DNA of 64,000 nt from contig JAIBCB010000002.1 in NCBI GenBank assembly GCA_019694355.1, forward strand, positions 620,001 to 684,000. The letters are read 5' to 3'. The first letter of the stretch is position 1; each line of letters starts with the position of its first letter. Source of the DNA: Pyrinomonadaceae bacterium (lineage in GTDB: Bacteria; Acidobacteriota; Blastocatellia; Pyrinomonadales; Pyrinomonadaceae). A model generated the notes under the pieces. The model was not told the origin of the DNA. It saw nothing but the letters and a program-made list of their open reading frames with translations, and made no database searches. The position numbers and the translations under genes were made by a program. This document shows, piece by piece, positions 43,040 through 53,867 of the stretch.

Positions 43040-44860
43040 ATGACCGCTCCTAATCTCAAAGACTTCGATAAGATCCCGCAAAATTTACCGTCCTATTGCC
43101 TTGAGGCGTTTCAAAGGCGTGGAAGTTCGCCGGTCGTTGGCTTTAAGAGCGGCGATACCTGGAAATTCTTGACGGGCGACGAAATGATTGACCGCGTCCG
43201 CGCTTATGCGGCAGGGCTTGAGGCCTGGGGCATCGAATCCGGCGACCGCATCGCGATCATCTCGGAGAATCGGCCGGAATGGTCGCTCGTTGATCTTGCG
43301 ATCCTTAGCCTTGGGGCAGTCAACGTCCCGATCTACACGACGCAGGCTGTCGAGCAGATCCGGTACATTCTTGAGAATTCGGGTGCGAAGATGCTGTTCA
43401 TTTCGGGTGAAAAGCTCTGGAAGCATTCGAAGGAAGGCGTTCAAACGGTCGAGAGCCTTCAAAAAGTGATCTTCTTTGATGATGCAAAAGATCGCGGAGC
43501 GGCGTCGGCAACACTCGAAGACCTCGAAAATGCAGGCCGCGAGTATCTCAAAGAATATCCGCACTTTCTCGAAGATAAGATCTCAGCGATCTCAGCGAAC
43601 GATCTTGCTACGATCATCTATACTTCCGGCACGACAGGTACGCCAAAGGGCGTGATGCTCTCGCACGACAACTTTGTCTCGAACATCGTGGCGATCTCAA
43701 AAGGCTTGCCGATCCTTTCGCACGACCGCAGTCTGGCAGTCCTGCCGCTATCGCACATCTTTGAGAGGGCAGTGTTTTATGTGCTTTCGACCAACGGCGT
43801 GCTCGTCCATTATTGCGCGGCGTTCGAGCAGCTTGCGAATTATCTGAAGGAAGTAAAGCCGACGATAATGACAGCCGTCCCAAGATTGTTCGAGCAGGTG
43901 CATCACAAGATCGTCAAGAAAGGGATGTCCGCGGGCGGCATGAAAACGCGACTCTTTGAATGGTCACTGCAGGTCGGTCAGGAATATTGGTCTTATAAGG
44001 ACAGCCACGAGCGTGTGCCGGCAGGCGTAAAGGCAAAGCATCTGGTCGCAGATCGGCTTGTTTTCTCAAAATGGCGTGATGGTGTCGGCGGAGCGTTGAG
44101 GTTCTTTGTTTCGGGCGGTGCGCCGCTCTCAAAGAAGCTGAGTTATGCGTTCTGGGCGGCGGGGATTCCCATTTTGCAGGGTTACGGGATGACCGAGGCC
44201 TGTATCGTCTGTGCGAATCGCCCCGAGGACAACAAGGTCGGCTCGATCGGGCGGCCTTTCGATGGGATCGAGATGAAGATCGCCGAAAAGGACGGCGAGG
44301 TTCTCATACGCGGTCGCTGTGTGATGCAAGGGTATTACAACGACCCCGAAGCGACGGCCTTGGCGGTCGATCCGGAAGGCTTTTATCACACGGGCGACAT
44401 CGGCTACACCGACACGGACGGCCATTTCTATATCACCGATCGCATAAAAGATCTTTTTAAGCTCTCGAACGGTAAATATGTAGCGCCATTACAGGTCGAA
44501 AGTTTGCTAAAGCAAAGCCCGCTTGTCGGGCAGGCGGTTGTCGTCGGTTCAGGCCGCAAACAGGTCGGAGCCTTGATCGTGCCTGACTGGGAAGCGTTAA
44601 AGGACGAGATGAAAACTGTCGGCGCAGACGTTTCGCGTACGCGGGAAGAGCTTGCCGCCGACCCGGCATTTAACAAGCGTGTGCAAAAGGATGCGGTCGC
44701 TCTCACTGCCGAACTTTCGGACTACGAGCGTGTAAAGCGCGTCGCCCTCCTCCCACGCGAATTCTCCATCGACAAAGGCGAAATGACCCCGACTCTCAAG
44801 ATCAAACGCAGCGTCGTTGATGAAAAATACGGCCCTCAGATCGACGAGATCTGTGGATAA
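43040..44860 (+). CDS. Long-chain fatty acid--CoA ligase (AMP-forming)
   Basis: 606 residues from the ATG at 43040; the frame is open further upstream but lies in the terminator region. ANL-superfamily adenylating enzyme: P-loop-like IYTSGTTGTPKGVMLSHDN (about residues 192-210), LPLSHIFERAV, VSGGAPLSKKLSYAF, GYGMTEAC and YHTGDIGYTDTDGHF, and a C-terminal lysine region TPTLKIKRSVV. The length and LxPLSHxFER match FadD15-type bacterial long-chain acyl-CoA synthetases. Activates fatty acids for degradation or lipid synthesis; no beta-oxidation genes are adjacent. Confidence 0.93.
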   Translation: MTAPNLKDFDKIPQNLPSYCLEAFQRRGSSPVVGFKSGDTWKFLTGDEMIDRVRAYAAGLEAWGIESGDRIAIISENRPEWSLVDLAILSLGAVNVPIYTTQAVEQIRYILENSGAKMLFISGEKLWKHSKEGVQTVESLQKVIFFDDAKDRGAASATLEDLENAGREYLKEYPHFLEDKISAISANDLATIIYTSGTTGTPKGVMLSHDNFVSNIVAISKGLPILSHDRSLAVLPLSHIFERAVFYVLSTNGVLVHYCAAFEQLANYLKEVKPTIMTAVPRLFEQVHHKIVKKGMSAGGMKTRLFEWSLQVGQEYWSYKDSHERVPAGVKAKHLVADRLVFSKWRDGVGGALRFFVSGGAPLSKKLSYAFWAAGIPILQGYGMTEACIVCANRPEDNKVGSIGRPFDGIEMKIAEKDGEVLIRGRCVMQGYYNDPEATALAVDPEGFYHTGDIGYTDTDGHFYITDRIKDLFKLSNGKYVAPLQVESLLKQSPLVGQAVVVGSGRKQVGALIVPDWEALKDEMKTVGADVSRTREELAADPAFNKRVQKDAVALTAELSDYERVKRVALLPREFSIDKGEMTPTLKIKRSVVDEKYGPQIDEICG

Positions 44861-44867
44861 AAAATCC

Positions 44868-44897
44868 TTGACTTTTTTTGGGGGTGGGGCGTAGGCT
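44868..44897 (+). promoter_or_regulatory. Possible promoter of the redoxin/Cys-rich/VWFA locus
   Basis: TTGACT (44868-44873), 18-nt spacer holding a T run then a G run, TAGGCT (44892-44897). It lies 34 bp before the redoxin ATG. The -35 is good and the -10 weak. Confidence 0.45.
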
Positions 44898-44930
44898 AAG
44901 GCAAATACTTAGTTATTGAGGGACCTCACA

Positions 44931-45449
44931 ATGCCCGCTTTCGAAAGAAGACTCGAAGTTGCAGCCAATGTGGCGATCATCATCGCTGCGTGCTTTCTCG
45001 GTTATGCAGTGTTGCGGGGGCAATTTGTTCACTCCGAACCAGCTCCTTTTACTAAAGACGGCCCGAAGGTCGGATCCGCAATTCAGTTAGATGGCGTAAG
45101 ACTAGAACACCGCAATCTAATATTTGCTCTCTCAACCACTTGCCATTTCTGTGCCGAGAGCATGCCATTTTATTCGAAACTCGCGGCGACCAACGGCGCA
45201 AATCACGCCCTCAAGCTGATCGCGGTCTTTCCGGCAGATGCTGAAACTGGCGTGAAGTACCTCGAAGGAAAGGGGGTTCAGGTTGATCAAGTCATAACTA
45301 CATCATTCAATAAACTCGGCGTTGAGGGAACACCGACCGTCATCCTAATCGATGAAACCGGAACTATCCTGAATCGATGGGTAGGGAAATTACCGCCCTC
45401 ACGAGAAGCTGAAATATTTGCTCTCTTTGGCCCATCTGATTCGCTATGA
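44931..45449 (+). CDS. Membrane-anchored thioredoxin-fold protein
   Basis: 172 residues from the ATG at 44931, with GAGGG eight bases upstream; the TTG at 44916 overlaps that site. N-terminal anchor (VAIIIAACFLGYAVL, about 14-28), then a thioredoxin-like domain with active site Cys71-His-Phe-Cys74 (STTCHFCAESMPFY) and the cis-proline motif GTPTVILIDE. The form is that of TlpA/redoxin proteins facing the periplasm. It is followed 18 bases later by a very cysteine-rich exported protein, an obvious candidate substrate. Confidence 0.85.
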   Translation: MPAFERRLEVAANVAIIIAACFLGYAVLRGQFVHSEPAPFTKDGPKVGSAIQLDGVRLEHRNLIFALSTTCHFCAESMPFYSKLAATNGANHALKLIAVFPADAETGVKYLEGKGVQVDQVITTSFNKLGVEGTPTVILIDETGTILNRWVGKLPPSREAEIFALFGPSDSL

Positions 45450-45467
45450 AGTAACAGGAGGTGTTAA

Positions 45468-45932
45468 ATGAAAAGTAATTTGTCCCTACTTAGAAAATTG
45501 TTGATTGCCATGGTCATAGGCGGTGCGGCATGGTATCTCGGCGTTCACACCACCCAGCCGACGATCGCAACGGCTTGCATCCAGGACTGCGAGGCCGACG
45601 AAGCAATGTGTCAGGACCAGTGTAGCCAAAGTTGCGGCAGCGAGTCGGATGATGCGACTTGCGGGACGTGCCTTGCGAGTTGTGCCGGTCCGTTTTCGCT
45701 CTGTATGAGCCATGCTGAATGGTGTGAGAGCGGAGGACAGTCATATGAGCAGCAATGTACGGTTCATTTTGGTCAACATTGTCCAATTATAAATGGAACC
45801 ACGAACTGTAACTCAGGACAAGGTGAACATAATGGTGACTATTTGATTTGTGACATGGGCGGATATAGCTGCGTAAGTTGCCCCGATCATGAGTATTGCA
45901 CAGGTTCAAATGGTCTTCCACCTTGCTTTTAG
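45468..45932 (+). CDS. Cysteine-rich exported protein (18 Cys in 154 residues)
   Basis: 154 residues with AGGAGG seven bases before the ATG. A signal peptide or anchor at about 1-36 (LLIAMVIGGAAWYLGV, then IATA) leaves a mature part of about 118 residues containing all 18 cysteines, in clusters such as CIQDCEADEAMCQDQC, CGTCLASC and CVSCPDHEYC. An even number suggests up to nine disulfides. No known family was recognised; the spacing does not match ferredoxin, c-type haem (no CxxCH) or zinc-ribbon patterns. It sits between a redoxin and two VWFA proteins, so it may be a surface or peptide-like product matured by the redoxin. Confidence 0.75.
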   Translation: MKSNLSLLRKLLIAMVIGGAAWYLGVHTTQPTIATACIQDCEADEAMCQDQCSQSCGSESDDATCGTCLASCAGPFSLCMSHAEWCESGGQSYEQQCTVHFGQHCPIINGTTNCNSGQGEHNGDYLICDMGGYSCVSCPDHEYCTGSNGLPPCF

Positions 45933-45941
45933 GGCTACGCA

Positions 45942-46952
45942 GTGATCGTTAAGAAAGCCGTTCGATTGTTAGTTTTGATAGCAATTGTTTTCGGTACCGA
46001 AGTTCAAGCGCAAGATGAGGTTGTCAGGATTCGAACGGATCTTATGACCGTTTCTCTAAGCGTGGTTGATCACGACGGCCGTTATGTCGCCGGTCTTGGG
46101 CGGAAGGATTTTAAAATTTTCGAGAATGGCGTTGAGCAAAAGGTTGAGTTCTGTGAATCGGTCGATGCGCCTTTTACTGTGCTCTTTTTGTTCGACACTA
46201 GCTTATCAATGCGTGATTATCTGCCTGCGGTCGTGAATGCGGCAAATGTGTTCACTTCTCAGCTACGCGCCGATGACAGCATCTCAGCGGCTTCTTTTGA
46301 GGATGACTCAAAGATCCATATTCTGCTTGAACCTACCAAAAGAAGGAATTTTACGGAGTTCGTGGATGTCGTCAATTCTGGAAAGGAGCATAGGTACACC
46401 ACCACATTCGATGGCATAGAGAAAGCGCTGAAACTCCTCGAAAAGGTTGACGGAAAAAAGGCCATTGTGTTTTTTTCGGATGGCGAACAGTTCGGCAGGC
46501 ACGCCTCCGCTAAGAGCAATCTACGAGATGCCGAAGAACAAGAGGCTGTGATATATACGCTTCAATTTGGAGAGTATTCAACATCTGACCCGATATTTTC
46601 CAACGTAATCGTGGATCCGGTTCAACTTGGGGCTCGGCGGGGGACCCGAGGTGTAAGCAAGAAGGATATTGAGAAACTCAAAACTCGCGTGAGCCTTTAT
46701 ATGCAGGGACTTGCCGAAAGGACAGGCGGGCGAGCTTATAAAATAGACCGGATCGACGATCTGCGCGAAACATTTCGTTCGATTGCTCAAGAACTCGGGA
46801 CGACCTACAGACTCGGCTACTCACCGACCGACCCGCCAAAAGACGGCGAGAAAAGGACGATCAGTGTGAAGGTGGACATCCCGAGCGCTGCGGTACAAGC
46901 TCGAAAGACGGTTGTTTACAGAACAAGTGACCGGCGGAAAAGGGCCGATTAG
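45942..46952 (+). CDS. VWFA-related acidobacterial-family exported protein, copy 1
   Basis: 336 residues with a GTG start nine bases after the Cys-rich gene. Signal peptide at 1-24 (LLVLIAIVFGTEVQAQ). A short beta domain (VVRIRTDLMTVSLSVVDHDG, LGRKDFKIFENG) comes first, as in the VWFA-related family described from Acidobacteria, then a VWA domain with the metal site D85-T-S87-L-S89 and FFSDGEQFG. The final beta region reads TYRLGYSPTDPPKDG. Binding partner unknown. Its end overlaps the upstream region of the second copy, so the two are probably one transcript. Confidence 0.9.
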   Translation: MIVKKAVRLLVLIAIVFGTEVQAQDEVVRIRTDLMTVSLSVVDHDGRYVAGLGRKDFKIFENGVEQKVEFCESVDAPFTVLFLFDTSLSMRDYLPAVVNAANVFTSQLRADDSISAASFEDDSKIHILLEPTKRRNFTEFVDVVNSGKEHRYTTTFDGIEKALKLLEKVDGKKAIVFFSDGEQFGRHASAKSNLRDAEEQEAVIYTLQFGEYSTSDPIFSNVIVDPVQLGARRGTRGVSKKDIEKLKTRVSLYMQGLAERTGGRAYKIDRIDDLRETFRSIAQELGTTYRLGYSPTDPPKDGEKRTISVKVDIPSAAVQARKTVVYRTSDRRKRAD

Positions 46953-46968
46953 CTTCTTGCCTACTGCA

Positions 46969-48027
46969 ATGCGGAGACATATCCTTAAGCTCAGTTACAT
47001 TCAAACAGTGCTATATGTGGCGTTGTTCGCATCCGGTGCGATGCCGCAAGACGTGATCCGTGTGGAGACAAATCTCGTCCAAGTGCCTGTCGTTGTCCTG
47101 GACCGTGACGGCAGGTACTTACCCGATCTAGTTAAAGAAGACTTCACCGTATTTGAGGAGGATAAGCCGCAACATATAGAAAGGTTCACTGAAGTGGACG
47201 AGCCTGTCACGGTCTATCTAATGCTTGATACGAGCGGTTCGATGGCTCGCTTTATGAAGGACCTTGCCCGTTCTGCGGGCGTGTTTATCAATCAGCTAAG
47301 ACCCGACGACCATTTGATACTGGGTATTTTCGCGGATTCCCAGGCTATGTTGGTCAAGAATGAAAAGATCTCTAAGCTATTGGAGGAAAACCGGACTATC
47401 GCGATCCGCCCCCTTCAGAGCCAAGCTACGTACGTTTATGATGCCGTCGAAGATGCGATCAATTATATGGCCGCGATCAAGGGCAGGAAAGCCATTGTGC
47501 TTTTTACGGACGCCTTGAGTGAGAATCGGATGGCGTCTGCCCGTGAGAATTTTAGAGACGCCGAAGAGCAGGATGCTTTGATCTATACCGTCCGCTATGG
47601 CGACCTGACCCTTCGGCCGGATTGGGTTGCGGCGCGCGAAACTCAACGGACCAAACACTATACGCCCCTTGACCAAACCGAAGTTAGGGATATCGTGCCA
47701 TCGTGGGATATTGCCGCGACTGGGAATGGCAAGCTTACAGTAAAGGAACTCGAGGCTAAGACCAAAAGAGTAAAGGGCTATATGGATTCGCTTGCGGCAA
47801 AGACGGGCGGACGAAGTTTTGAAATAGACAAGATCGAAAATTTATCGGAGGTGTTTCGGCACATCACCCTCGAGCTCCGACGTACATACACGCTTAGTTA
47901 CTATTCGAACTCAGACTCAGGCCCGGAGAGGCGTAAACTTGAAGTGAAAGTGAACATTCCCGACGCAGTAGTAAGGGCAAAGCGCGAGATCGTTATCCAC
48001 CAGGCCAAGCCCGTCCAAACTCATTAG
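46969..48027 (+). CDS. VWFA-related acidobacterial-family exported protein, copy 2
   Basis: 352 residues from the ATG at 46969, 16 bases after the first copy. Hydrophobic leader YIQTVLYVALFASGAMPQ, beta domain VIRVETNLVQVPVVVLDRDG with VKEDFTVFEEDK, then the VWA domain with metal site D87-T-S89-G-S91 and LFTDALSENRMA. Closing region TYTLSYYSNSDSGPERRKLE. Clearly a paralogue of copy 1 (same order, DAEEQxAxIYTxxxG motif in both) but strongly diverged, so not a recent duplication. The region after it up to the str promoter holds no terminator I could define. Confidence 0.9.
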   Translation: MRRHILKLSYIQTVLYVALFASGAMPQDVIRVETNLVQVPVVVLDRDGRYLPDLVKEDFTVFEEDKPQHIERFTEVDEPVTVYLMLDTSGSMARFMKDLARSAGVFINQLRPDDHLILGIFADSQAMLVKNEKISKLLEENRTIAIRPLQSQATYVYDAVEDAINYMAAIKGRKAIVLFTDALSENRMASARENFRDAEEQDALIYTVRYGDLTLRPDWVAARETQRTKHYTPLDQTEVRDIVPSWDIAATGNGKLTVKELEAKTKRVKGYMDSLAAKTGGRSFEIDKIENLSEVFRHITLELRRTYTLSYYSNSDSGPERRKLEVKVNIPDAVVRAKREIVIHQAKPVQTH

Positions 48028-48094
48028 GTCTGGTTGTATTTTGCGACGTTTTTCCTCACCCTCGCCGCTAAAGCGACTTTCCCACCAGCCAGCC

Positions 48095-48123
48095 TTGACA
48101 CACACTAGGGAAATTCGTAATAT
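48095..48123 (+). promoter_or_regulatory. Near-consensus promoter of the str/S10 ribosomal cluster
   Basis: TTGACA (48095-48100), exactly 17 nt, TAATAT (48118-48123). It is the best promoter in the window and the only clear one before rpsL. Confidence 0.85.
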
Positions 48124-48129
48124 CTAAAG

Positions 48130-48438
48130 TTTCGGACTTTAACGGCCCGGGAGTCTTGTGAGTTCTATTGAGTTTGCGAGACAAGGATACTTGAGAATCG
48201 AAGCAGGAATTGTAGCGTAAAGCGATTTGCGGACACCCGTAAATGCGGCAAAAAAGAAAGCACTTCTTACGAACGCCACGCCACAGCAAAGTTAGGTTTT
48301 TCAAGGGTTTAAGAGCTTAAATTTAATTCATTCAGCAATGTTGCTGCTTGAGCTAACTGCCGGACGAGCGATCCGGCAAGAGTCAGGTAAGACTTTGGTT
48401 TTGCCTTTTTCACGAGGCGAGGAAACGAGAAATTAACG
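48130..48438 (+). other. Long untranslated leader of rpsL
   Basis: About 310 nt between the predicted start of transcription and the rpsL ATG, with no credible frame. A GCCGG-acgagcgat-CCGGC hairpin lies at 48359-48377, about 60 nt before the start codon; GAGG at 48416-48423 is the likely ribosome site. Such leaders can carry binding sites for autoregulatory ribosomal proteins, but no known structure was recognised. 48028-48094 appears empty. Confidence 0.5.
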
Positions 48439-48819
48439 ATGCCTACTATCAACCAACTAGTTCGAAAAGGACGCCAACGGGTGCAGTATAAGACCGCAAG
48501 CCCGGCCCTGCAGGCAAATCCGCAGAAACGCGGCGTTTGCACGCGCGTTTACACTTCCACACCGAAAAAGCCGAATTCGGCTCTTCGTAAGGTGGCTCGT
48601 GTTCGCTTGACGAACCAGATCGAGGTTACGACGTATATTCCCGGTATCGGCCACAACCTGCAGGAGCACTCGATCGTGCTTATCCGCGGCGGCCGTGTAA
48701 AGGATCTTCCGGGTGTTCGTTATCACGTTGTTCGCGGAACGCTTGACGCATCAGGTGTCGCAAACCGCAATCAGGCTCGTTCGAAGTACGGTGCTAAGAG
48801 GCCAAAAGGGGCTAAATAA
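48439..48819 (+). CDS. rpsL: 30S ribosomal protein S12
   Basis: 126 residues, full length. Decoding-centre protein. [11 protein letters not shown] at the start, [19 protein letters not shown] in the middle (the lysine of KKPN is the streptomycin-resistance site and is wild type), and [13 protein letters not shown], where the beta-methylthiolated aspartate lies. First gene of the cluster, followed by rpsG after two bases. Confidence 0.98.
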   Translation: MPTINQLVRKGRQRVQYKTASPALQANPQKRGVCTRVYTSTPKKPNSALRKVARVRLTNQIEVTTYIPGIGHNLQEHSIVLIRGGRVKDLPGVRYHVVRGTLDASGVANRNQARSKYGAKRPKGAK

Positions 48820-48821
48820 AT

Positions 48822-49292
48822 ATGCCAAGACGTAGAGTTGCAGCAAAAAGAGAGATCCTTCCCGACCCGATCTATAACAGCATCGCCGTTACCAAGTTCA
48901 TTAACGGCTTGATGTGGCAGGGGAAAAAGACCGTAGCAGAGCAGATCTTTTACGGTGCGATGGTAAAGCTCGGCGAAAAGACGGGCGAAGAACCGTTAAA
49001 GGTCTTTAAGAAGGCTTTGGACATTGTCGCCCCGACGCTCGAGGTCAAATCGCGTCGTATCGGCGGCGCTACTTATCAGGTGCCTCTTGAAGTTTCGCGT
49101 GACCGCCGCAATACACTTGCGATCCGCTGGATCGTCTCAAATGCACGCAATCGCAGTGAAAAGACGATGGAAGACCGCTTGGTAGGCGAGCTACTTGATT
49201 CGACCAACGGCCGCGGCGGCGCCTTGAAGAAGAAGGACGATGTCCACCGCATGGCAGAAGCGAACAAGGCGTTCGCGCATTACAGGTTTTAG
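48822..49292 (+). CDS. rpsG: 30S ribosomal protein S7
   Basis: 156 residues, usual length. [20 protein letters not shown] and the 16S-binding segment [19 protein letters not shown] are typical; it nucleates the 30S head. In many bacteria S7 represses its own str transcript at the S12-S7 junction; here that gap is only two bases, so the classical site is absent. A quasi-palindromic spacer follows before fusA. Confidence 0.98.
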   Translation: MPRRRVAAKREILPDPIYNSIAVTKFINGLMWQGKKTVAEQIFYGAMVKLGEKTGEEPLKVFKKALDIVAPTLEVKSRRIGGATYQVPLEVSRDRRNTLAIRWIVSNARNRSEKTMEDRLVGELLDSTNGRGGALKKKDDVHRMAEANKAFAHYRF

Positions 49293-49298
49293 TTTGGC

Positions 49299-49371
49299 AA
49301 ATAGTGAATCGTTAACGGTTAATTAGCAGGCTCGACGAAGCGGCGATCAACAACTAACGATGAGCAATTAA
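49299..49371. repeat. Quasi-palindromic word-repeat spacer, rpsG-fusA
   Basis: Left arm AGTGAATCGTTAACGGTTAA is built of GTTAA words; the right arm (49344-49371) has TCAACAACTAACG and CAATTAAC, roughly their reverse complements. The AT-rich spacer ends at the fusA start and lacks a Shine-Dalgarno site of its own. Confidence 0.55.
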
Positions 49372-49373
49372 CA

Positions 49374-51470
49374 ATGGCACAGATCAGCTTAGACAAATTT
49401 AGAAACATCGGGATCATGGCCCACATTGATGCGGGCAAGACCACGACCTCAGAGCGCATTCTGTTCTACACGGGCGTTTCCCACAAGATCGGCGAGGTTC
49501 ACGAAGGAACTGCGACGATGGACTGGATGGAACAGGAGCAGGAACGCGGCATCACGATCACTTCCGCCGCAACCACCTGTTTCTGGAAGCGAAACGGCGT
49601 CGAGCACCGTATCAATATCATTGATACGCCGGGCCACGTTGACTTCACGATGGAAGTTGAGCGTTCGCTTCGCGTGCTTGACGGTGCGGTCGCTGTTTTT
49701 GACGGTGTTGCCGGTGTCGAGCCGCAGTCTGAAACGGTTTGGCGTCAGGCTGATAAATACGGCGTTCCGCGAATTTGTTTCATCAATAAGCTGGACCGTG
49801 CGGGTGCTTCTTTTGAGAGAAGTTTCAACTCTATTCTGACGCGCTTGGGTGCAAATGCTGTCGCTTTGCAGATCCCGATCGGCGTTGAAGAGCATCTCAA
49901 GGGTGTCGTTGACCTGGTCGCGATGAAGGGCCTGATCTGGAACGACGAGACGAAAGGTGCCCAGTACGAGACGACGGACATTCCGGCCGATCTAGTGGAC
50001 TCCGCCAAAGAATGGCGTGAAAAGCTCGTCGAGGCCGCTGCGAGCGTCGATGACGACCTGATGATGAAGTACCTCGAAGGCGAGGAGATCTCAGAAACCG
50101 AACTTCGCAAGGCCCTCCGCAAGGGTACGCTCGAACTTAAGATCGTTCCCGTTGTTACAGGCTCTGCTTTCAAGAATAAAGGTGTTCAGACGCTGCTTGA
50201 TGCCGTTGTCGATTACCTCCCAAGCCCGCTTGATATTCCCGCCGTTGAAGGCACAAATCCGAAGACCGATGCTGTTGAAACGCGTGCAGCCGACGCAAAA
50301 GAGCCTTTCTCCGGCCTTGTGTTCAAGCTGATGGCCGACAAACACCTTGGCCAGCTCGCATTCGTTCGTATCTATTCGGGCACCGTCACTTCGGGCTCTT
50401 ACGTTTACAACACGATCAAGAATTCAAAAGAACGCGTTGGCCGCCTGATGTTGATGCACGCTAACAAGCGTGAGGACGTCGAATCAGCGGCAGCAGGTGA
50501 GATCGTTGCGATCGGCGGTATGAAGAACGTTACGACCGGCGACACGATCTCGGACGAAACGAAACAGATCATTCTCGAGTCGATGGAGTTCCCGGATCCT
50601 GTTGTGCGTGTTGCGGTCGAACCGAAAACGCGTGCGGACCAGGATAAGATGGGCATCGCTCTCAACCGCCTTGCTCAGGAAGATCCGTCGTTCCAGGTTT
50701 CTACCGATCACGAAACGGGTCAGACGATCATCGCCGGCATGGGCGAACTTCACCTTGAGATCATTGTTGATCGCATGAAGCGTGAGTTCGGTGTCGAGGC
50801 GAATGTTGGTAAACCGCAGGTGGCTTACCGCGAGACGATCACGATGGCAGCTCCCGGAAAAGAGATCTTCAAGAAGCAGTCGGGAGGCCGCGGCCAGTTC
50901 GGCCACGTCGAGCTTCAGGTCGAGCCGGCACCCGGCGAAGGCTTTGTTTTCGAAGACAAGATCACGGGCGGTGCAATTCCGCGTCAGTTCATCAAGCCGG
51001 TCTCGGAAGGTATCCAGGACGCAATGCGTCGCGGATTCCTCGCTGGCTACGAGCTTGTTGATATCAAGGCGAGCCTTGTTTTTGGTTCGTATCACGAAGT
51101 TGACTCGGACGAGCGTTCGTTCCACATTGCGGGTTCGCTCGCTTTTCAGGATGCCGTCAAAAAGGCAAAGCCTGTTCTGCTCGAACCGATCATGCGTGTC
51201 GAGGTGGTGACGCCTGAGGAATATATGGGTTCGGTCAACGGCGACCTTAACCGCCGCCGCGGCCAGATCGAGAAGATGGAGCCGCGTCCGGGCAATGTTT
51301 CGGTCGTTACGGCTTTCGTGCCGCTTTCGGAGATGTTCGGTTATACGACCGATCTTCGGTCGGCAACACAAGGACGAGCAACTTCGTCGATGCACTTCGA
51401 GCGTTATGCTGAGGCACCGCGAAATGTTGCGGAAGAGATCATTGCCAAGGTCAAAGGGGCAAGCAGCTAA
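49374..51470 (+). CDS. fusA: Elongation factor G
   Basis: 698 residues, full length. GTPase that drives translocation. G1 [20 protein letters not shown]2 [13 protein letters not shown]3 DTPGHVDF, G4 NKLDR; domain IV carries GGRGQFGHV and domain V the usual RRGQI. One copy is seen in the window, in the classical place between rpsG and tuf. No close ribosome binding site is visible because the spacer is repeat sequence. Confidence 0.98.
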   Translation: MAQISLDKFRNIGIMAHIDAGKTTTSERILFYTGVSHKIGEVHEGTATMDWMEQEQERGITITSAATTCFWKRNGVEHRINIIDTPGHVDFTMEVERSLRVLDGAVAVFDGVAGVEPQSETVWRQADKYGVPRICFINKLDRAGASFERSFNSILTRLGANAVALQIPIGVEEHLKGVVDLVAMKGLIWNDETKGAQYETTDIPADLVDSAKEWREKLVEAAASVDDDLMMKYLEGEEISETELRKALRKGTLELKIVPVVTGSAFKNKGVQTLLDAVVDYLPSPLDIPAVEGTNPKTDAVETRAADAKEPFSGLVFKLMADKHLGQLAFVRIYSGTVTSGSYVYNTIKNSKERVGRLMLMHANKREDVESAAAGEIVAIGGMKNVTTGDTISDETKQIILESMEFPDPVVRVAVEPKTRADQDKMGIALNRLAQEDPSFQVSTDHETGQTIIAGMGELHLEIIVDRMKREFGVEANVGKPQVAYRETITMAAPGKEIFKKQSGGRGQFGHVELQVEPAPGEGFVFEDKITGGAIPRQFIKPVSEGIQDAMRRGFLAGYELVDIKASLVFGSYHEVDSDERSFHIAGSLAFQDAVKKAKPVLLEPIMRVEVVTPEEYMGSVNGDLNRRRGQIEKMEPRPGNVSVVTAFVPLSEMFGYTTDLRSATQGRATSSMHFERYAEAPRNVAEEIIAKVKGASS

Positions 51471-51474
51471 GAAA

Positions 51475-51517
51475 AGGGATGAAGGGTTGAAGTCATATTC
51501 TTCAGTCCCTTCTCATA
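51475..51517. repeat. Quasi-palindromic spacer, fusA-tuf
   Basis: AAGGGATGAAGGGTTGAAG (left) and CTTCAGTCCCTTCTCAT (right) are imperfect reverse complements around TCATATT. The left arm repeats the word ATGAAGGG/TTGAAG. Confidence 0.5.
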
Positions 51518-51544
51518 AATTAAGAAAACAGGAAACTTAACATT

Positions 51545-52732
<1,188 letters not shown>

Positions 52733-52738
52733 GAGATT

Positions 52739-53059
52739 ATGTTGAACGAAAAGATCCGCATAAAGTTGAAGGCCTACGATCACCGCGTCCTCGATCAATC
52801 GACGACCGAGATCGTTGATACCGCAAAACGTACGGGAGCAAGGATCGCAGGCCCGATCCCGCTTCCGACCGTCAAGAATAAATGGACGGTGCTTCGCGGG
52901 CCGCACGTTGACAAGAAGTCGCGTGAACAGTTCGAGATCCGCACGCATAAGCGGTTGATGGACATTCTCGATCCGACGGCCGAAACGGTCGATGCTTTGA
53001 TGAAGCTTGATCTGCCGGCAGGTGTTGACGTCGAGATCAAGGCGTTCGGGAAAAATTAG
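52739..53059 (+). CDS. rpsJ: 30S ribosomal protein S10
   Basis: 106 residues, full length. [20 protein letters not shown] at the start and the extended loop [20 protein letters not shown] are diagnostic. Also the NusE antitermination factor. It follows tuf within six bases, so str and S10 operons are fused here; the next spacer (53064-53134) is a quasi-palindrome. Confidence 0.98.
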   Translation: MLNEKIRIKLKAYDHRVLDQSTTEIVDTAKRTGARIAGPIPLPTVKNKWTVLRGPHVDKKSREQFEIRTHKRLMDILDPTAETVDALMKLDLPAGVDVEIKAFGKN

Positions 53060-53063
53060 TTGA

Positions 53064-53134
53064 CAGAGTTACAGAGTTGCAGAGTTTTGTGACAATTCCG
53101 ACAACTCTGAAACTCCGCAACTTCAGTAACTCTG
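53064..53134. repeat. Quasi-palindromic word-repeat spacer, rpsJ-rplC
   Basis: The left arm holds three tandem copies of the 8-mer (A/G)CAGAGTT (53064-53086). The right arm (53103-53134) reads AACTCTG, AACTCCGCAACTTC and AACTCTG, the reverse complement of the same words. This is the clearest case in the window: both the tandem repetition and the inversion are obvious. Confidence 0.7.
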
Positions 53135-53146
53135 GTACTTAAAGTT

Positions 53147-53785
53147 ATGATCAGTGGAATCATTGGTAGAAAAATGGGTATGACGCAGCTCTTTGCTGAG
53201 GACGGCACGGTAACGCCCGTGACGGTCATCAAAGCAGGGCCTTGCGTCGTGATCCAGACAAAAAGTGCTGCAGGACGCGATGGTTACAATGCCGTCCAGT
53301 TGGGACTTGTCGAAGAAAAGCCGGTTCGCCTTAAGAATGTCTCGAAACCGCTCCGCGGCCACTTCGAGATCACGGGCGGCGGTGTACCGCCGACCCGCGT
53401 GCTGAAGGAGATTCGTCTTGCGGCTGAACCGGAAGCTTCGGTCGGCGACCAGGTGAAGGTCGATGTTTTTGCAGACGGCGACAAGATCGAAGTTGTCGGA
53501 CGCTCAAAGGGACGCGGTTTCGCGGGTACTGTGAAACGTCACAACTTTGCACGGGGCCCGGAATCGCACGGTTCGATGAACGTTCGTCGTCCGGGTTCGA
53601 TCGGCCAGTCGGCATATCCTTCCCGTGTCATTAAGGGAACGCGTTCGTCGGGCCACATGGGCGACGATAGGGTGACGATCAAAGGGCTGACGGTCGCAAA
53701 GGTCGATGTTGACAATAACCTGCTTATGATCCGCGGTGCAGTTCCGGGAGCAAACGGCAGTCTTGTAGTGGTGAAGAAATCATAG
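53147..53785 (+). CDS. rplC: 50S ribosomal protein L3
   Basis: 212 residues, full length. [17 protein letters not shown] at the start and the loop that reaches the peptidyl-transferase centre ([33 protein letters not shown]) are present; the methylated Gln of some L3 proteins is replaced here ([11 protein letters not shown] keeps the Gln). Start ATG at 53147 lies just after the quasi-palindromic spacer with only weak GTACTT before it. Confidence 0.98.
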   Translation: MISGIIGRKMGMTQLFAEDGTVTPVTVIKAGPCVVIQTKSAAGRDGYNAVQLGLVEEKPVRLKNVSKPLRGHFEITGGGVPPTRVLKEIRLAAEPEASVGDQVKVDVFADGDKIEVVGRSKGRGFAGTVKRHNFARGPESHGSMNVRRPGSIGQSAYPSRVIKGTRSSGHMGDDRVTIKGLTVAKVDVDNNLLMIRGAVPGANGSLVVVKKS

Positions 53786-53867
53786 TTCAAGGAACGCGGC
53801 TCCAGCTTCGAAGCCAGATCGGTTTTGGACCTGAAGCGAGCATCCTGGACTCGAACGGAGTGAGATT

